DNA of 64,000 nucleotides from Undaria pinnatifida (taxonomy: Eukaryota; Sar; Phaeophyceae; Laminariales; Alariaceae): NCBI GenBank assembly GCA_012845835.1, contig JABAKD010000002.1, positions 6,876,603-6,940,602 on the forward strand, in the 5' to 3' direction. Each line of letters begins with the position of its first letter. Within the stretch, counting starts at the first letter, position 1. The notes beneath the pieces were generated by a model. The model ran no database searches. It saw only the letters and a list, made by a program, of their open reading frames with translations, and was not told where the DNA came from. A program made the translations under genes and the position numbers. This document shows positions 28,807 to 40,800 of the stretch, piece by piece.

Positions 28807-31800
28807 CTGGTACGGGTGGAGCAGCGGGAGCCGAGGGAGAGGGAGTGGAAATTCATCACACACGGACAGATCATATTCCCCAATTCAATATATATATACA
28901 CACATTAAGGGGTACATAGGCGGATGTATTCCCCAGTCCGTGTCTACACGCTTCGGGGCAATTACACCCGCTGGTTTGATTGGTCTACACGGTCTAGATC
29001 GTGGTTATCGGGTGGGACTTGTAGAACACCGCTCTTGTACGCGCATGTTTCCCTAGTGGGACATGCGTGATGACCCAACCCAGTCCAACTCAGTCCAACC
29101 CAACCCAATCCAACCCAACCCAACCCAACCCAACCCAACCCAACCCAACCCAACCCAACCCAACCCAACCCAACCCAACCCAACCCAACCCAACCCAACC
29201 CAACCCAACCCAACCCAACCCAACCCAACCCAACCCAACCCAACCCAACCCAACCCAATCCAGTCCAACGCAATCCAGTCCAACCCAGTCCAGCCCATCT
29301 TCGCCTCTTGCGCAACATCTCGTAACAGCAAAAGTGTGACCCGTCTAGATTGTCTACGGTAAATCGTGATCTGTTCGATGCGTCAAATTGATCATCCGAA
29401 CGGTACGCACGCGTCTATTGAGTCCGTGACCGTAGTGTGCCCATCCTCGCCGCGTTTTTTGTACTATCCGTAGTGAACGCGAGGCACGGGGACTGGGGGA
29501 GGGGGCGGGGTCGCTTGGCCGTGTAGCATCGCTTTCCGTACCATGCAAGCCGAGGCGTGTGAGCTCGCACCAATGTCATCACACATCAGATAGATCACGA
29601 TCTAGATCTGCCGTAGACCCTGTGTCTGTCATTGTGATATGTTGCGCAATATCTGTGTGGTGCAGATCTAATCAAGGAAGTGAGTAGTTCAGTGGGTAGT
29701 GCTCTATAACCAACAAAATATTTGTTTTCGCGAGTTCATTGATTGATTCTCGCCGATATCCCCACTACAAGAATCCTTAATCAAGTATGTGACTGAGTAG
29801 CTCAGTGGGTAGTGCTATATACCCCCTAACAAAACACATGTTTTTCTCTAGTTCGTTGATTGATTCTCGCCGATATCCCCACCTCAAGAATCCCTCATCA
29901 AGCATGGGACTCCCCAGTCTCCGATGGAACATCTCCGTCGTAAACCAGAGGACAACCAACCGACACTCAATTTTTTTTCCGGCCGAGGAGCGGTTCTGCC
30001 GCAGAAACTCCGAATGCTACGATGTGGGGTGGCACTTTTAGGGGTGGCGCTTCAACGCCAAAAAAAGAATGACTGGCGGGACTCCTCAACCAAAGGAAAA
30101 CACACCCAACATCGTCGTCGGAGCACCATTTGCGTTTTACAATGTTGCATATACCTCGGACACATCAACGATCTCCACATGATGATCTAGCTCTTTCGGG
30201 GAAGATCTGTGTGGTCTAGCTCATGTTACCCTGTGGGAGCCGTGCGGTCTGTATGATCTAGCACTTGTTTCCTGGATGGGATCTGCACTCGATAGATACA
30301 GACCCAGCAAAACATCTCATAGCTGCAGATACGGGATGTACTACTTTACATGATCTAGATCATGGTCTGCAGATGATCTAGATCATGGTATGCAGATGAT
30401 CTAGACCTTGGTCTGCAGATGATCTAGATCATGGTCTGCAGATGAGCTAGATCATGGTCTGCATATGGTCTAGATCATGGTCTGCATATGATCTAGACCA
30501 TGATCTGCAGATGATCTAGATCATGCTCTGCAGATGATTTATATCTCGATCTGCCGATAATCTAGATTATGGTCTGCAGATGATCTAGATCATGGTCTGC
30601 AGATGATCTAGATCATGCTCTGCAGATGATCTATATCTTGGTCTGCCGATGATCTAGATCATGATCTGCAGATGACCTAGATCATGGTCTGCAGATTATC
30701 TAGTTCTTGGTCTGCAGATAATCTAGATCTTGGTCCAGATCATGGTCTGTCCGAGGTATGCAATGTTTTCGTCACATGACACTTAGACCACGAGATTTCT
30801 CATTGGGGTTTGCACTTTCAGTGGGGTTGTTTTCGATAAGGGCTTTGGAGCGGAGGCACAGAGCCTCCTCAATTTTGAGGAACCTTAAAAAAATGTTGGT
30901 GCACCCCTACGGTAGAAGAATGCTTACCCGACCGCCGTTGCCCATGGCAGGATCAGCCAACGCCACAAGACGCTCAAAGTCGCCATCCGCCTTAGCCTTC
31001 CGGTCCTTTTTTCTCACCCCTTCGCCCTCACGACTCCCCTCGTCCCCATAGAGCGTACCGGCGGCCCCCGTCGACCCGAAAAATCCTTTCCGAATCGCCG
31101 GGCCGCCGCCATGCTTTAGTTTTGTTGGTGGTGATGGTGATCCAATAAAACCTTTTGTTGCTGACGGTTTTCCGTTTTTTTCTTTCGCGTTTGCCGATGA
31201 TTCCGAAGATTCCGAAGACGGCTTTGCGGCACCGCCGGCGTAGGCTTTCATTGCGGCATCCGTCTGTTCCGGGAACGGGAGGGGAGAGGAGGGGAATAGG
31301 TGTCAGGCACAGTGGTGACCCCTCAATAGTGCCGATTAAGTAGTGCCGGCTGCCCGCTGTAGTGCCTGCGAAATCGCTTGGCGCAGATATGGGATGGCGC
31401 AGATATGGGAACGACCAACAGTGGCAGTACGCGGGGTAGTGCCAGTTTTCGCTACAGTGCCGGTGTTTTCGGCCCTATAGCGGCAACCGGCACCGCAGAC
31501 ATGAGAACAACCAACAGTGGCAGTACGCAGGGTAGTGCCGGTTTCCGCCTTAGTTCCGGTGCTTCCGGTACTATAGCGGCAACCCGCACTGAGTCCTCCC
31601 ACAGTAGGGGTGCAGCAGCAAATTCTACGAAGTTTCTGCGCCCCTTACGTGAGGAGCTAGTTCAACCGACATTTCTATGCACTTCCATTCTGACGTTTAG
31701 TCTAACAACTGCAACCCCTCCCGCGGGATGATTCCGTGGACGTACGCATAGGGTCCAACGTTTTAGGGTCTCTCCTCAGCTCCTCAGCTTGACCAGTCCC

Positions 31801-34800
31801 GTCTATCATGATTCGCTTAACCGAAAAGTGTTTTTACCGTGAGGTACCCGGTTTGATCCGTGCTACGACCGAGGCAGCAGCAGTTTTTTTTGTTTCGGCC
31901 GTTTCGTTTCGGGAATGACGGGTCGGGCTCCTTCATCCAAAATCTCCGAAACCTCATTGGTTGATTTTTGCGATATAAGGTTTTGTTTTTTTTGTGTATC
32001 CCTATAGAGGCCGTGGGTTTTGTTCGGCAGGATTGAACTTTCAGCTTTACTTCCAAAATCAGCGTTTTTTTAGCGAGTCATGGAGCTCGATTCTCACGTG
32101 TGACGGGCCTCAAAACAAACAAAGAAAAAGGTGCACGTCTACAGTAAGGTAGCACGTGTCGTTTAAGAACGCCCAAAATTAGAGAAAAACGGACTTGAGA
32201 GCGGTCTGATCTACTTGTCACGCCTTGTGAGGCAAACACTGAGTAAAGTTTAGTCGCTACCCAATCTGAAGTAAGGGCGCCTTGTGAGGCAAACACTAAG
32301 TAAAGCCTTGTGAGGCAAACACTAAGTAAAGCCTTGTGAGGCAAACACTAAGTAAAGCCTTGTGAGGCAAACACTAAGTAAAGCCTTGTGAGGCAAACAC
32401 TAAGTAAAGCCTTGTGAGGCAAACACTAAGTAAAGCCTTGTGAGGCAAACACTAAGTAAAGCCTTGTGAGGCAAACACTAAGTAAAGCCTTGTGAGGCAA
32501 ACACTAAGTAAAGCCTTGTGAGGCAAACACTAAGTAAAGCCTTGTGAGGCAAACACTAAGTAAAGCCTTGTGAGGCAAACACTAAGTAAAGCCTTGTGAG
32601 GCAAACACTAAGTAAAGCCTTGTGAGGCAAACACTAAGTAAAGCCTTGTGAGGCAAACACTAAGTAAAGCCTTGTGAGGCAAACACTAATAAAGCCTTGT
32701 GAGGCAAACACTAAGTAAAGCCTTGTGAGGCAAACACTTAGTAAAGCCTTGTGAGGCAAACACTAAGTAAAGCCTTGTGAGGCAAACACTAAGTAAAGCC
32801 TTGTGAGGCAAACACTAAGTAAAGCCTTGTGAGGCAAACACTAAGTAAAGCCTTGTGAGGCAAACACTAAGTAAAGCCTTGTGAGGCAAACACTAAGTAA
32901 AGCCTTGTGAGGCAAACACTAAGTAAAGCCTTGTGAGGCAAACACTAAGTAAAGTTTAGTTGCTACCCAATCTGAAGCAAGGGCGGCACGGAGATGAGAG
33001 CTGCAATATTGGACGCGTGTCACGATAGAGGTGAACCATTTTTTTTCCTTAAGGTTCCTCAGTTTTTGGGAGCGTAAGACCTCTCCCCAAAACTGATTTG
33101 GGGAGAAAAAAACGAAACTGCCACAGGATGAAAAATCCCATGGCCTATAGGTACACAACGAAAATCATGTAAAAATAAATGGGGCGTATTTTCGACGATT
33201 TGGGGTTAAGGAGCCCAGTCATTCAGAAAAAAAAATCGCCAAAGAAAGGTATACCAAAATACCTCTATCGTAGCACGCGTCATTTGTCTGATTCCGAGAG
33301 TCTGACCAAGGCTAATAACGGTAGGGGGGGGGGGCCACTTTTGGGAGGCGTTTTTTTGCAAGTGGATCGGGGCCACTCGCGCGAGCAAACCTCCCTGAAG
33401 TTTTTGTGGTATTGAGCTTTCGTGCTGTTAGTTTTTCCGACCTCAATCCGCAATGGAACGGTTGGCAACGCTGCGCCAAAAAAAACGGTGTCACCGAAAG
33501 TATTCTTGCCCGTGAGGTGCGGAGTCGCTCGTGCGAGTGGCTCAAACCCGGTAGTGAAATATAGAGGTACCCGCCTACCGTAGCCTTGGTCGTCTCTTAA
33601 ATCGGACACCCCACGACTGTACACCCAAAAAGTATTCAACACTTCAGACCAAGCATATATACTTTTCTGTGCCGCACCTCCTCCTTGCTGAGCTTGGTCG
33701 TGTCCACCACCTTGCAGCGACTCATCATCTTTACGTACGCCGACGGCTCGGCGCCGTTCTCGGAGCCCTCGGGGGGGTAGAGCGCCAAACCCCCGCTCCC
33801 CTCACCCCCTAACTTCGACAGAAACCCCCTCTTCACTGCCGTCGACTGCTTTCGTGTGTGTCCCTTGGCTTGCTTACATCTCGAAGCCCCGACCTCCGCA
33901 TCTAGTTTGGCTTTCTCACGTCCAAACCCCTCCCCCGCAATGCCCTTAACTTCCTGGCGGCTCGAACCGTTCCCGGAAACGACGTCCTCTGTTGTTGGAA
34001 GCGGGCCCTTGATATCTGTTTTTGATGCGTCGCTGGCCGTCGTCGCCGGTACAATCTCCGAGATAAGCGGCGCAAACTCAGAGATAAGCGGGCCGCCGCG
34101 GCGGCTCTTGTTTCCGCCACAACTCAGGCCCAGAGCCTCCGCCACCCCTTCACCCCCCGCCAGCCCGCCCGCTCCTCCTCCTCCTCCTGCTGCTGCTGTT
34201 GTTGTCGTTCCCGTTGCTCTTCTTCCCGAGTTCGTCCTACCACCGCCTGAAACGAAACCCGCCGAAGCCGACCGTGATGACGCCAACCCGTCGCTGTTGT
34301 TTCCGCTCAAATCTTGCGCTGGGGGCGAGCGGGAACCGCGCCCGGAAGACCCCCATGTTTTTGATGCTGATGCTGTTGCTGATGCTGTTGCTCCAGCGTC
34401 AGGTGCGGGTGGGTTCTTCAGGGCTGCAAGAAGGGACAGTGGGTCGCTCATAGAATCGTCGAGTAGGCCGGAACCACCGCCGCCGCCCCCGCCGCCGTTC
34501 CCGTGAGCGCCGCCCGTTCTTCCTCCCCCCTCCCCCTGGATTTCCGCCGGAACAGGCGTGTTTCCCCTACCGCTGCTTGTTTTTTCCGGGGACGGTTTGT
34601 CTTGCATGGAGATTTCTTCCCCCGGGAAAGGAACTGGTGTTTCTCCGCGGGGTCCGGACCCCCCCTTGTAGGTGCTTTGCTGGTGGGGATTTTTGAGAAA
34701 AAATCGTGACGCAAGAGGCAAAAACACAGAATCGTGTGCGAGAAAAAAAATGGAATTATCATGGTGCGACTGACGATGTGGCGTCGTTTGGCGTGAGAAC

Positions 34801-37800
34801 ACCGAGTCACACACATAAACAATCACCGTATAGACAACAAAAACCATGAGAAAAATACATGTAGCGAGGAGAGGAAGGGAAGAAACAAGGGCAAGAGCTG
34901 GGTTAGAGCGATGCTAAGCAGGGAGCAGGTACAGAAGGAAGCAGTTGCTGTAGGTTTCCTTTTGTGACGGTTTCCCAGCTGTTGCTTTTTCTATTTTCTG
35001 GGAACGGTTGTGAGGGATCCACAACGAAGCTCAGCCGTACATTTTTACGATTGACCTCTGACAATATAGCGTAGTTGCTGTTCCGAAATAAATCGACCAT
35101 CCTTCCATAAAAAAAACAGTATTCATCGTACCTCTCCTATGGCCCTCTGCCAACCATTTCCCAATTTCCCGTTCCCCATATCCTTTCGTTTTAGCTACCG
35201 GCGTAGCCTATCCTATTCCTGATCAACGTTCTATCCCCAGGTCATTGGCCGTAGTCCTCCGGCATGGCTGGATGGAAAAAAACAGGGATTTACACGGGTC
35301 GGATCACTGGGTCGGATCGGATAAGGGTGAAACACCTCATGAGATTTCGAAGTCCACGTGACCCGACCCACGCTCGACCCGCGTTTTTTTTAAAACCTCC
35401 GGATCTCACCCACGGTCGGATCGAATAAGGGTGAACCGCCCCATGAGATTTCGAAGACCACGTGACCCGACCCGACTCAACCCGCGGTTTTTTTAAATCT
35501 CCAGTTTCAACTCACGGGCCGGTTCATGACCCATGCAAAGCCCGGGAAGGACCGATAATTATAACCATTAGACTAATCGATAGAACCAGCTCATCAAAAA
35601 AACGTTTTGACCTAAGCTGCAGGTCAGTCATGCAACCGGTGAACCCTAGCTCGTCAGCACCACTACCATTAACACAGGACATAAAGAAAAAGAAACAGGA
35701 TCGCGGGCTCAGGCCAGGTTGTTCTTTTTGAGAAAAGGTATTAGTTTTCATTCAGTATAAAAGATCCCCGAATTTCTTATTTTTCCTGCGATTGTCAGCC
35801 TGCGTTTTGTTACTAATCTGTTTCTTATTAGGTGTCTTGCTCTGTATGGCACAGGCCAAGGCAATCATGCAACCGACGAAACCCAATTCGTCCAGTCAGA
35901 CACACGTCGAACAAATCAGATCCCTATCAATGAAGTTTCCTCTTCAGGGCAAACAGATCCCTGGTCGATACGATCTGCCTGGGCTATAGATCATGTTCTC
36001 GGGTGACAGGCGGGTGATCTGAACGATAGAGCTGTGAGTCGTCACGACTTAAGTCACCAACTAGCTATTAGTCGGACTATTTATTACCAGTAGTCGTTTT
36101 CGGAAGGTATCGACTATCGGACTGATTTGGTTTCCATGCATAGGACAGACGGTTTCGTGTTGCGCGCATTTGTTCCTTTTTGGGCGCCAACCCCCGGCGG
36201 GGCCAATTGGCTCGCTTCGCTCGCCTGACATAAGTCGGCGCGTCCGCTAGCCATCAGCTTGCTTCGCCACCCGACTTGCCGACTAAAGTCAGTCAGTCGG
36301 CAAACGGCACCTACCGAATAGTTATTCGTCGTGAGATCCTGCCGACTCACAGCTCTACTGAGTGATCTAGCAGGTGCTTCCTGGGTTGGATCTGTACAGC
36401 ACAGATCCTGCACAGCTGGCCATAACGACAGATGCAGGGTCTAAATGATCTGTTAATAGATCGTGATCTGTCCGTTGTGCGAAATAATTCTGACTCGACC
36501 ATTTTAGAGCTTCAAAAACTTTTCCTATGCTAATTCCAAGTTATTTGCCCCCCAAAATGGGTTTCCGGTTTGAAGGCAGTCAGTTATGCAACATATATCA
36601 CAGACCTGAGTCGGTAAAATCTCATGAGTATTAAGTAATCGGTAGGTGCCGTTGACCGACTTTAGTCGGCAAATCGGCTAGCGAAACCAGCTGATGGCCA
36701 GCCGACTTGCCGACGTACGTCAGGCGAGCGAAGGGAGCCAATAAGCCCCCCCCGACCGATTGGGGGGGGGGGGGCGTTCCAATAAAGGAACAAAGGCGCC
36801 CCACCTTAAACAAACCCTCCTACGTATGGAAACCGAATAAGTAGGATAGTCGGTACCTTCTGGAAAGGACTAGTAAATTGTTCGACCATTAACTAGTTGG
36901 TGAATTAAGTCGTGACGGCTCACAGCTATACCCAAAACCCTTCCCTGTACAAATTCCAAGTGATTTGTCCCCAAACACGAGTTTCCGGTTGCGAAGGCAG
37001 TCAACCATGCCACCGAAGAAACAAGCAGTAATGTAAGCAGACTCCAGGGGACCAGCCCAATCTCCAATCACCTTGAGTAATTTGCACCGCTGATCGACCA
37101 CCAGCCCCTTGCGCTCCCGCATGATCCAATCCGCCGCTAGCTGATTAACCTGTGCGGGTAAAACCAGAATATATATATATAAATATATATATACCGGTTT
37201 GGATGCGAGAACATAGATATGTTACAGTTGATGAACCTAACAAAAACGGCTGAACGAAATGGGTGAAAATCATGGTTGAAAAATGTTGCACACTACGGTT
37301 GGGAAAAACGGGTGGCCAAAAGGATCGAAAAAAAAATGGTTGAACAAAGTGTTTGAACAAAAGGTTGAACAAAATCCTTGGGCAAAATGATTGAAACAGA
37401 TGGTTGATTGCACGCACGAACTTCTCAGGTGATCAGGAATATCCCGAGAACTTTCTCAGGCGGTCGGGGTTGCCGTTAAGATTGTAGGGCCGGTATGTAA
37501 GCAGCAGCAGCAGCAGTCAGGGTAAGCAACGTTTAGAAGCCCTTGCGATACGCGTGCGCTTCTACGTATGTCGATTCATGTTTGGACGTTCCGACAGCCT
37601 ACAACGAGTCAATCTCTTACAGTGCAAACACGAAAAACCAAAACGGCTCGTATGACCTCTAAAACTTTAAAAAAAACGAAAAAAAGTATTGACAAAGCTC
37701 GTCCCGCGTGCCAGATAAAGTAGCACTCGTGTGAGCTGCAGCAGCACAACACCCACGGGTTGAACACGCCAAAATAAGAACCCCGTCTCATAGCATACGG

Positions 37801-40800
37801 CCGTAAAAAAACGCTACAATGAGTTTCGACGAGATTCTCCATCTCACAGCCGAAGTGTCTTTCCTATTATAATTTTTTTTGAACACGTCTCAACCGGCTT
37901 CGGCAGTGGCTCTCGTGTGAGCTGCAGCACAACATCTACCCGGTGAAGACGACGTTGGCCGCGAGGGTTCGCTCACGGCTCGCTCAGCGGTTGGCTGCCT
38001 CTCGCACCTTGCTGACAGCAAAAAAAAAAATTAAGAAAACGTCTCATATGGCCGCTAAAAAACGACGAAAAACGACGAAAACCCGCGAGAAGGACCACGA
38101 AAAGAAAAAAAACGTCTCACCTGGCTACGAAAGTGGCGCTCGTGCACGCTGCAGCGCAATACCCACGGGTTGAAAACGACGTCGATGGCGAGGGCTCGCT
38201 CACCGCCGTGATCGGTTGTCTCCCTCACCGTGCTGACCAACATCGGCATTCTTAGCCCCGTCGGACTGCGCGCCTCCCTCGTGACGTCGACTGGCCTATC
38301 TGCCTGTAATGCAAATAGCAGATAGCAGGGCATACGTGTGTTGTTGGTATGGTTGTTGTTCTTGATGTTGTTGAGTGATCCCACGGTAGGGTTTGCACTT
38401 TTGGGTCAAAACGTTCTTGTCCGGGGGTTGAGCCCATCAAGTGAGGCTCTGTTGTTGACCCAGGCTACGGTACCATAAGGGTCCCCTTTTAGGGGCCGTT
38501 CTTTTACATTGGCTCGGGGTCACTCGCGCGAGTAACCCCTCTGTTCCTCTGCGGTGTTACGTTTTCTTGGCGATGTAACTTGACGAAATCAGTCCGCAAT
38601 GGAGTGTTTATCTTCCCTGCCCCCCCCCCCAAAAAAAAACTCGCCTAAAGCATTCTTGTCCGCGAAGTACTGGGTCACTCGCGCGAGTGCCTCAAATCAA
38701 GTAGCGAAAAACGGGGGTGTCCCCCCTACCGTAGCTTTGTTTAAGGGCTAGGGGATAGGAGCTAGGTCCGGTTGCGCGAACGAACGCCTTCGAAGTCATG
38801 GTTTCGGGTGAGGTATTGAGCTAGCTCCTCGTGTTAGGAGCCCAGAAAATTCTTACAACCTGTTGCAATCCTAGCGTCCGTGGGATGGCGCTCTGCTGTT
38901 GCTGTTGTTGTTGCTATTGGTTCTGTCTGGCGTCCGACCGTGTGCAGCAAGCACGGTGAGCTTCAACACCATCTCCCAAGAACATCCCCGGAAAGGACAA
39001 TCAACAACCGCTGTGGCGAGCCATCGCACGGTAGGGGTTGCAGTTGTTAATGTTAATGTTACAGTTGAGCTCCTCAAGCACGGGACTATCGGTTAACGTC
39101 ATCATTTTACGGGTATGCTTAGGGCCTCGTAGCGCATATAACTGTTGATCAGGCTGCGCGAACGATCGTCGTCGGAGGCATGTTTAGTGTGAGATCTTGA
39201 ACTCTTCATGTTAGGCGCTCAGAAACTTCTTAGAATCTTCTCCGCCCCTACCGTGGGGTGACCCTATTAATAGTGGTGACTGATACCTGGTGAGTATTGA
39301 TGAGTATTATTTCGATATAGCTGGTAAAGATACGTGGGGAGGGCCACTTTTATTTTATTCACACTAGTGTAATTGGAGACATTCATTGATTTCCTTGTTC
39401 GAGGGAGACGGCAGAACCCTCTTGCTACCGCAGAGTCCTCCCGCGCTACGAGGGGTGCAGCAGATTCTAAGAATTTTCTTAGTTCCTAGCATGAGGAGCT
39501 AGCTCAATATCTCACCCAAAACATGACTTCGAAGGCATTCGTTCGCGCAACCCGGCCAACAGTTCTATGCGCTACAGTAGTTATAAAACAACTACACTCG
39601 TAAAGTTGTCGTACTAACCCGATGTTCAACACTTGATAGCTCAACCGGTCAGGTATACCTTTTTTTGGCTAAACAAAAATGGAAGCCCTCCCGTGGGATG
39701 ACTCTGTAGTGCAAAGATGATCCCACACTACTACCAAAAACGTGGGTGAGGATATCAACGAGGTAAGAGACACAAAAGGCGCGCACTAGCAACAAAACGT
39801 CAGTTTGTCGAGTTGAGGCGAACCCACGTGAGTTAGACCCGTCGGTCGACATCATCAACCGAGAGGCCGCACCGCTTCCATTGCCATCGCTATCCGGGTA
39901 CATGCTCTGGGTGTTCTATCTGTCACCTCTGGTCTGCACCCTAAGCCTCCAGCTCGCCCTTCGTGAAAGGTTCTACGAACGCACCTTTCCATGTCATACC
40001 CTACCCCCCCCCCCCCCCTCGTTGTCGGTTCTACGATCGCACTTTTGCATTTTATATACCGTAGTCCCCTTAGCCCCCACCTCGTTGTGTGTGTGGATAA
40101 CGAGACTACAAATAGTACTAATAGTACGGCAGAGATGCGCCGTTTTTTTGTTTCTGGTGCTCCTAACCACTTGAGGGGAGCTCCATAAAAAAAAACTGAT
40201 TTTAGAGAAAAATTACCCAAAATGTCAACCCCAAAAACTGATTTTGGAGAAACACTATTAAAAAAATCAACGGCAAAAACTGATTTTGGAGAAAAATTAA
40301 CCCAAAAAATCAACCCGATGACCAAAAATCATCAGCCTAGCTAGGTTTACAAAAAATCAACCCCAACAACTGATTTTTGAGAACATTTGACCCAAAAAAT
40401 CAACCCGATGACCAAAACCCATTAGCCTAGGCATACAAAAAATCAACCCCAAAAACTGATTTTGGAAAACGTGTCCAAAAAATCAACGCCAAAAACTGAT
40501 TTTGGAGAAAATTTAACCCAAAAATATCAACCCGATGACCAAAACCCACTAGCCTTGGTATACAAAAGGCAACCCCAAAAACTGGTTTTTGGAGAAAATT
40601 AAACCCAAAAAATCAACCCGATGACCAAAACCCATTAGCCTAGGTATACAAAAAAACAAATCGTAAATGCAAAAACAAGAATGAAATTCTGACGATGCTT
40701 GGTCAAGGAGCCCCGTTGCGTCGCTCAGAAAACAAAAACATGCCCTAAAAGCGCTGTCTCTATCGTAGCACGCGTCTTAAGAGCAACGCACTCTTCATTG

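Noticed and set aside
29053..29362. Frames reading WVGLG or PTQPN repeats
   Set aside because: Artefacts of the CCAAC array.
32277..32955. CRISPR-like array of 26-bp repeats
   Set aside because: There are no unique spacers: the units are directly contiguous. This is a eukaryotic minisatellite in an intron.
33856..34506. 216-codon + strand frame
   Set aside because: Antisense shadow of PIH1 exon 5, which is supported by phase-consistent splice sites and PIH1 motifs.
37145..37417. Phe-rich - strand frame with VQPFF repeats
   Set aside because: Comes from a GGTTGAACAAA-type simple repeat in the intron before PIH1 exon 4.
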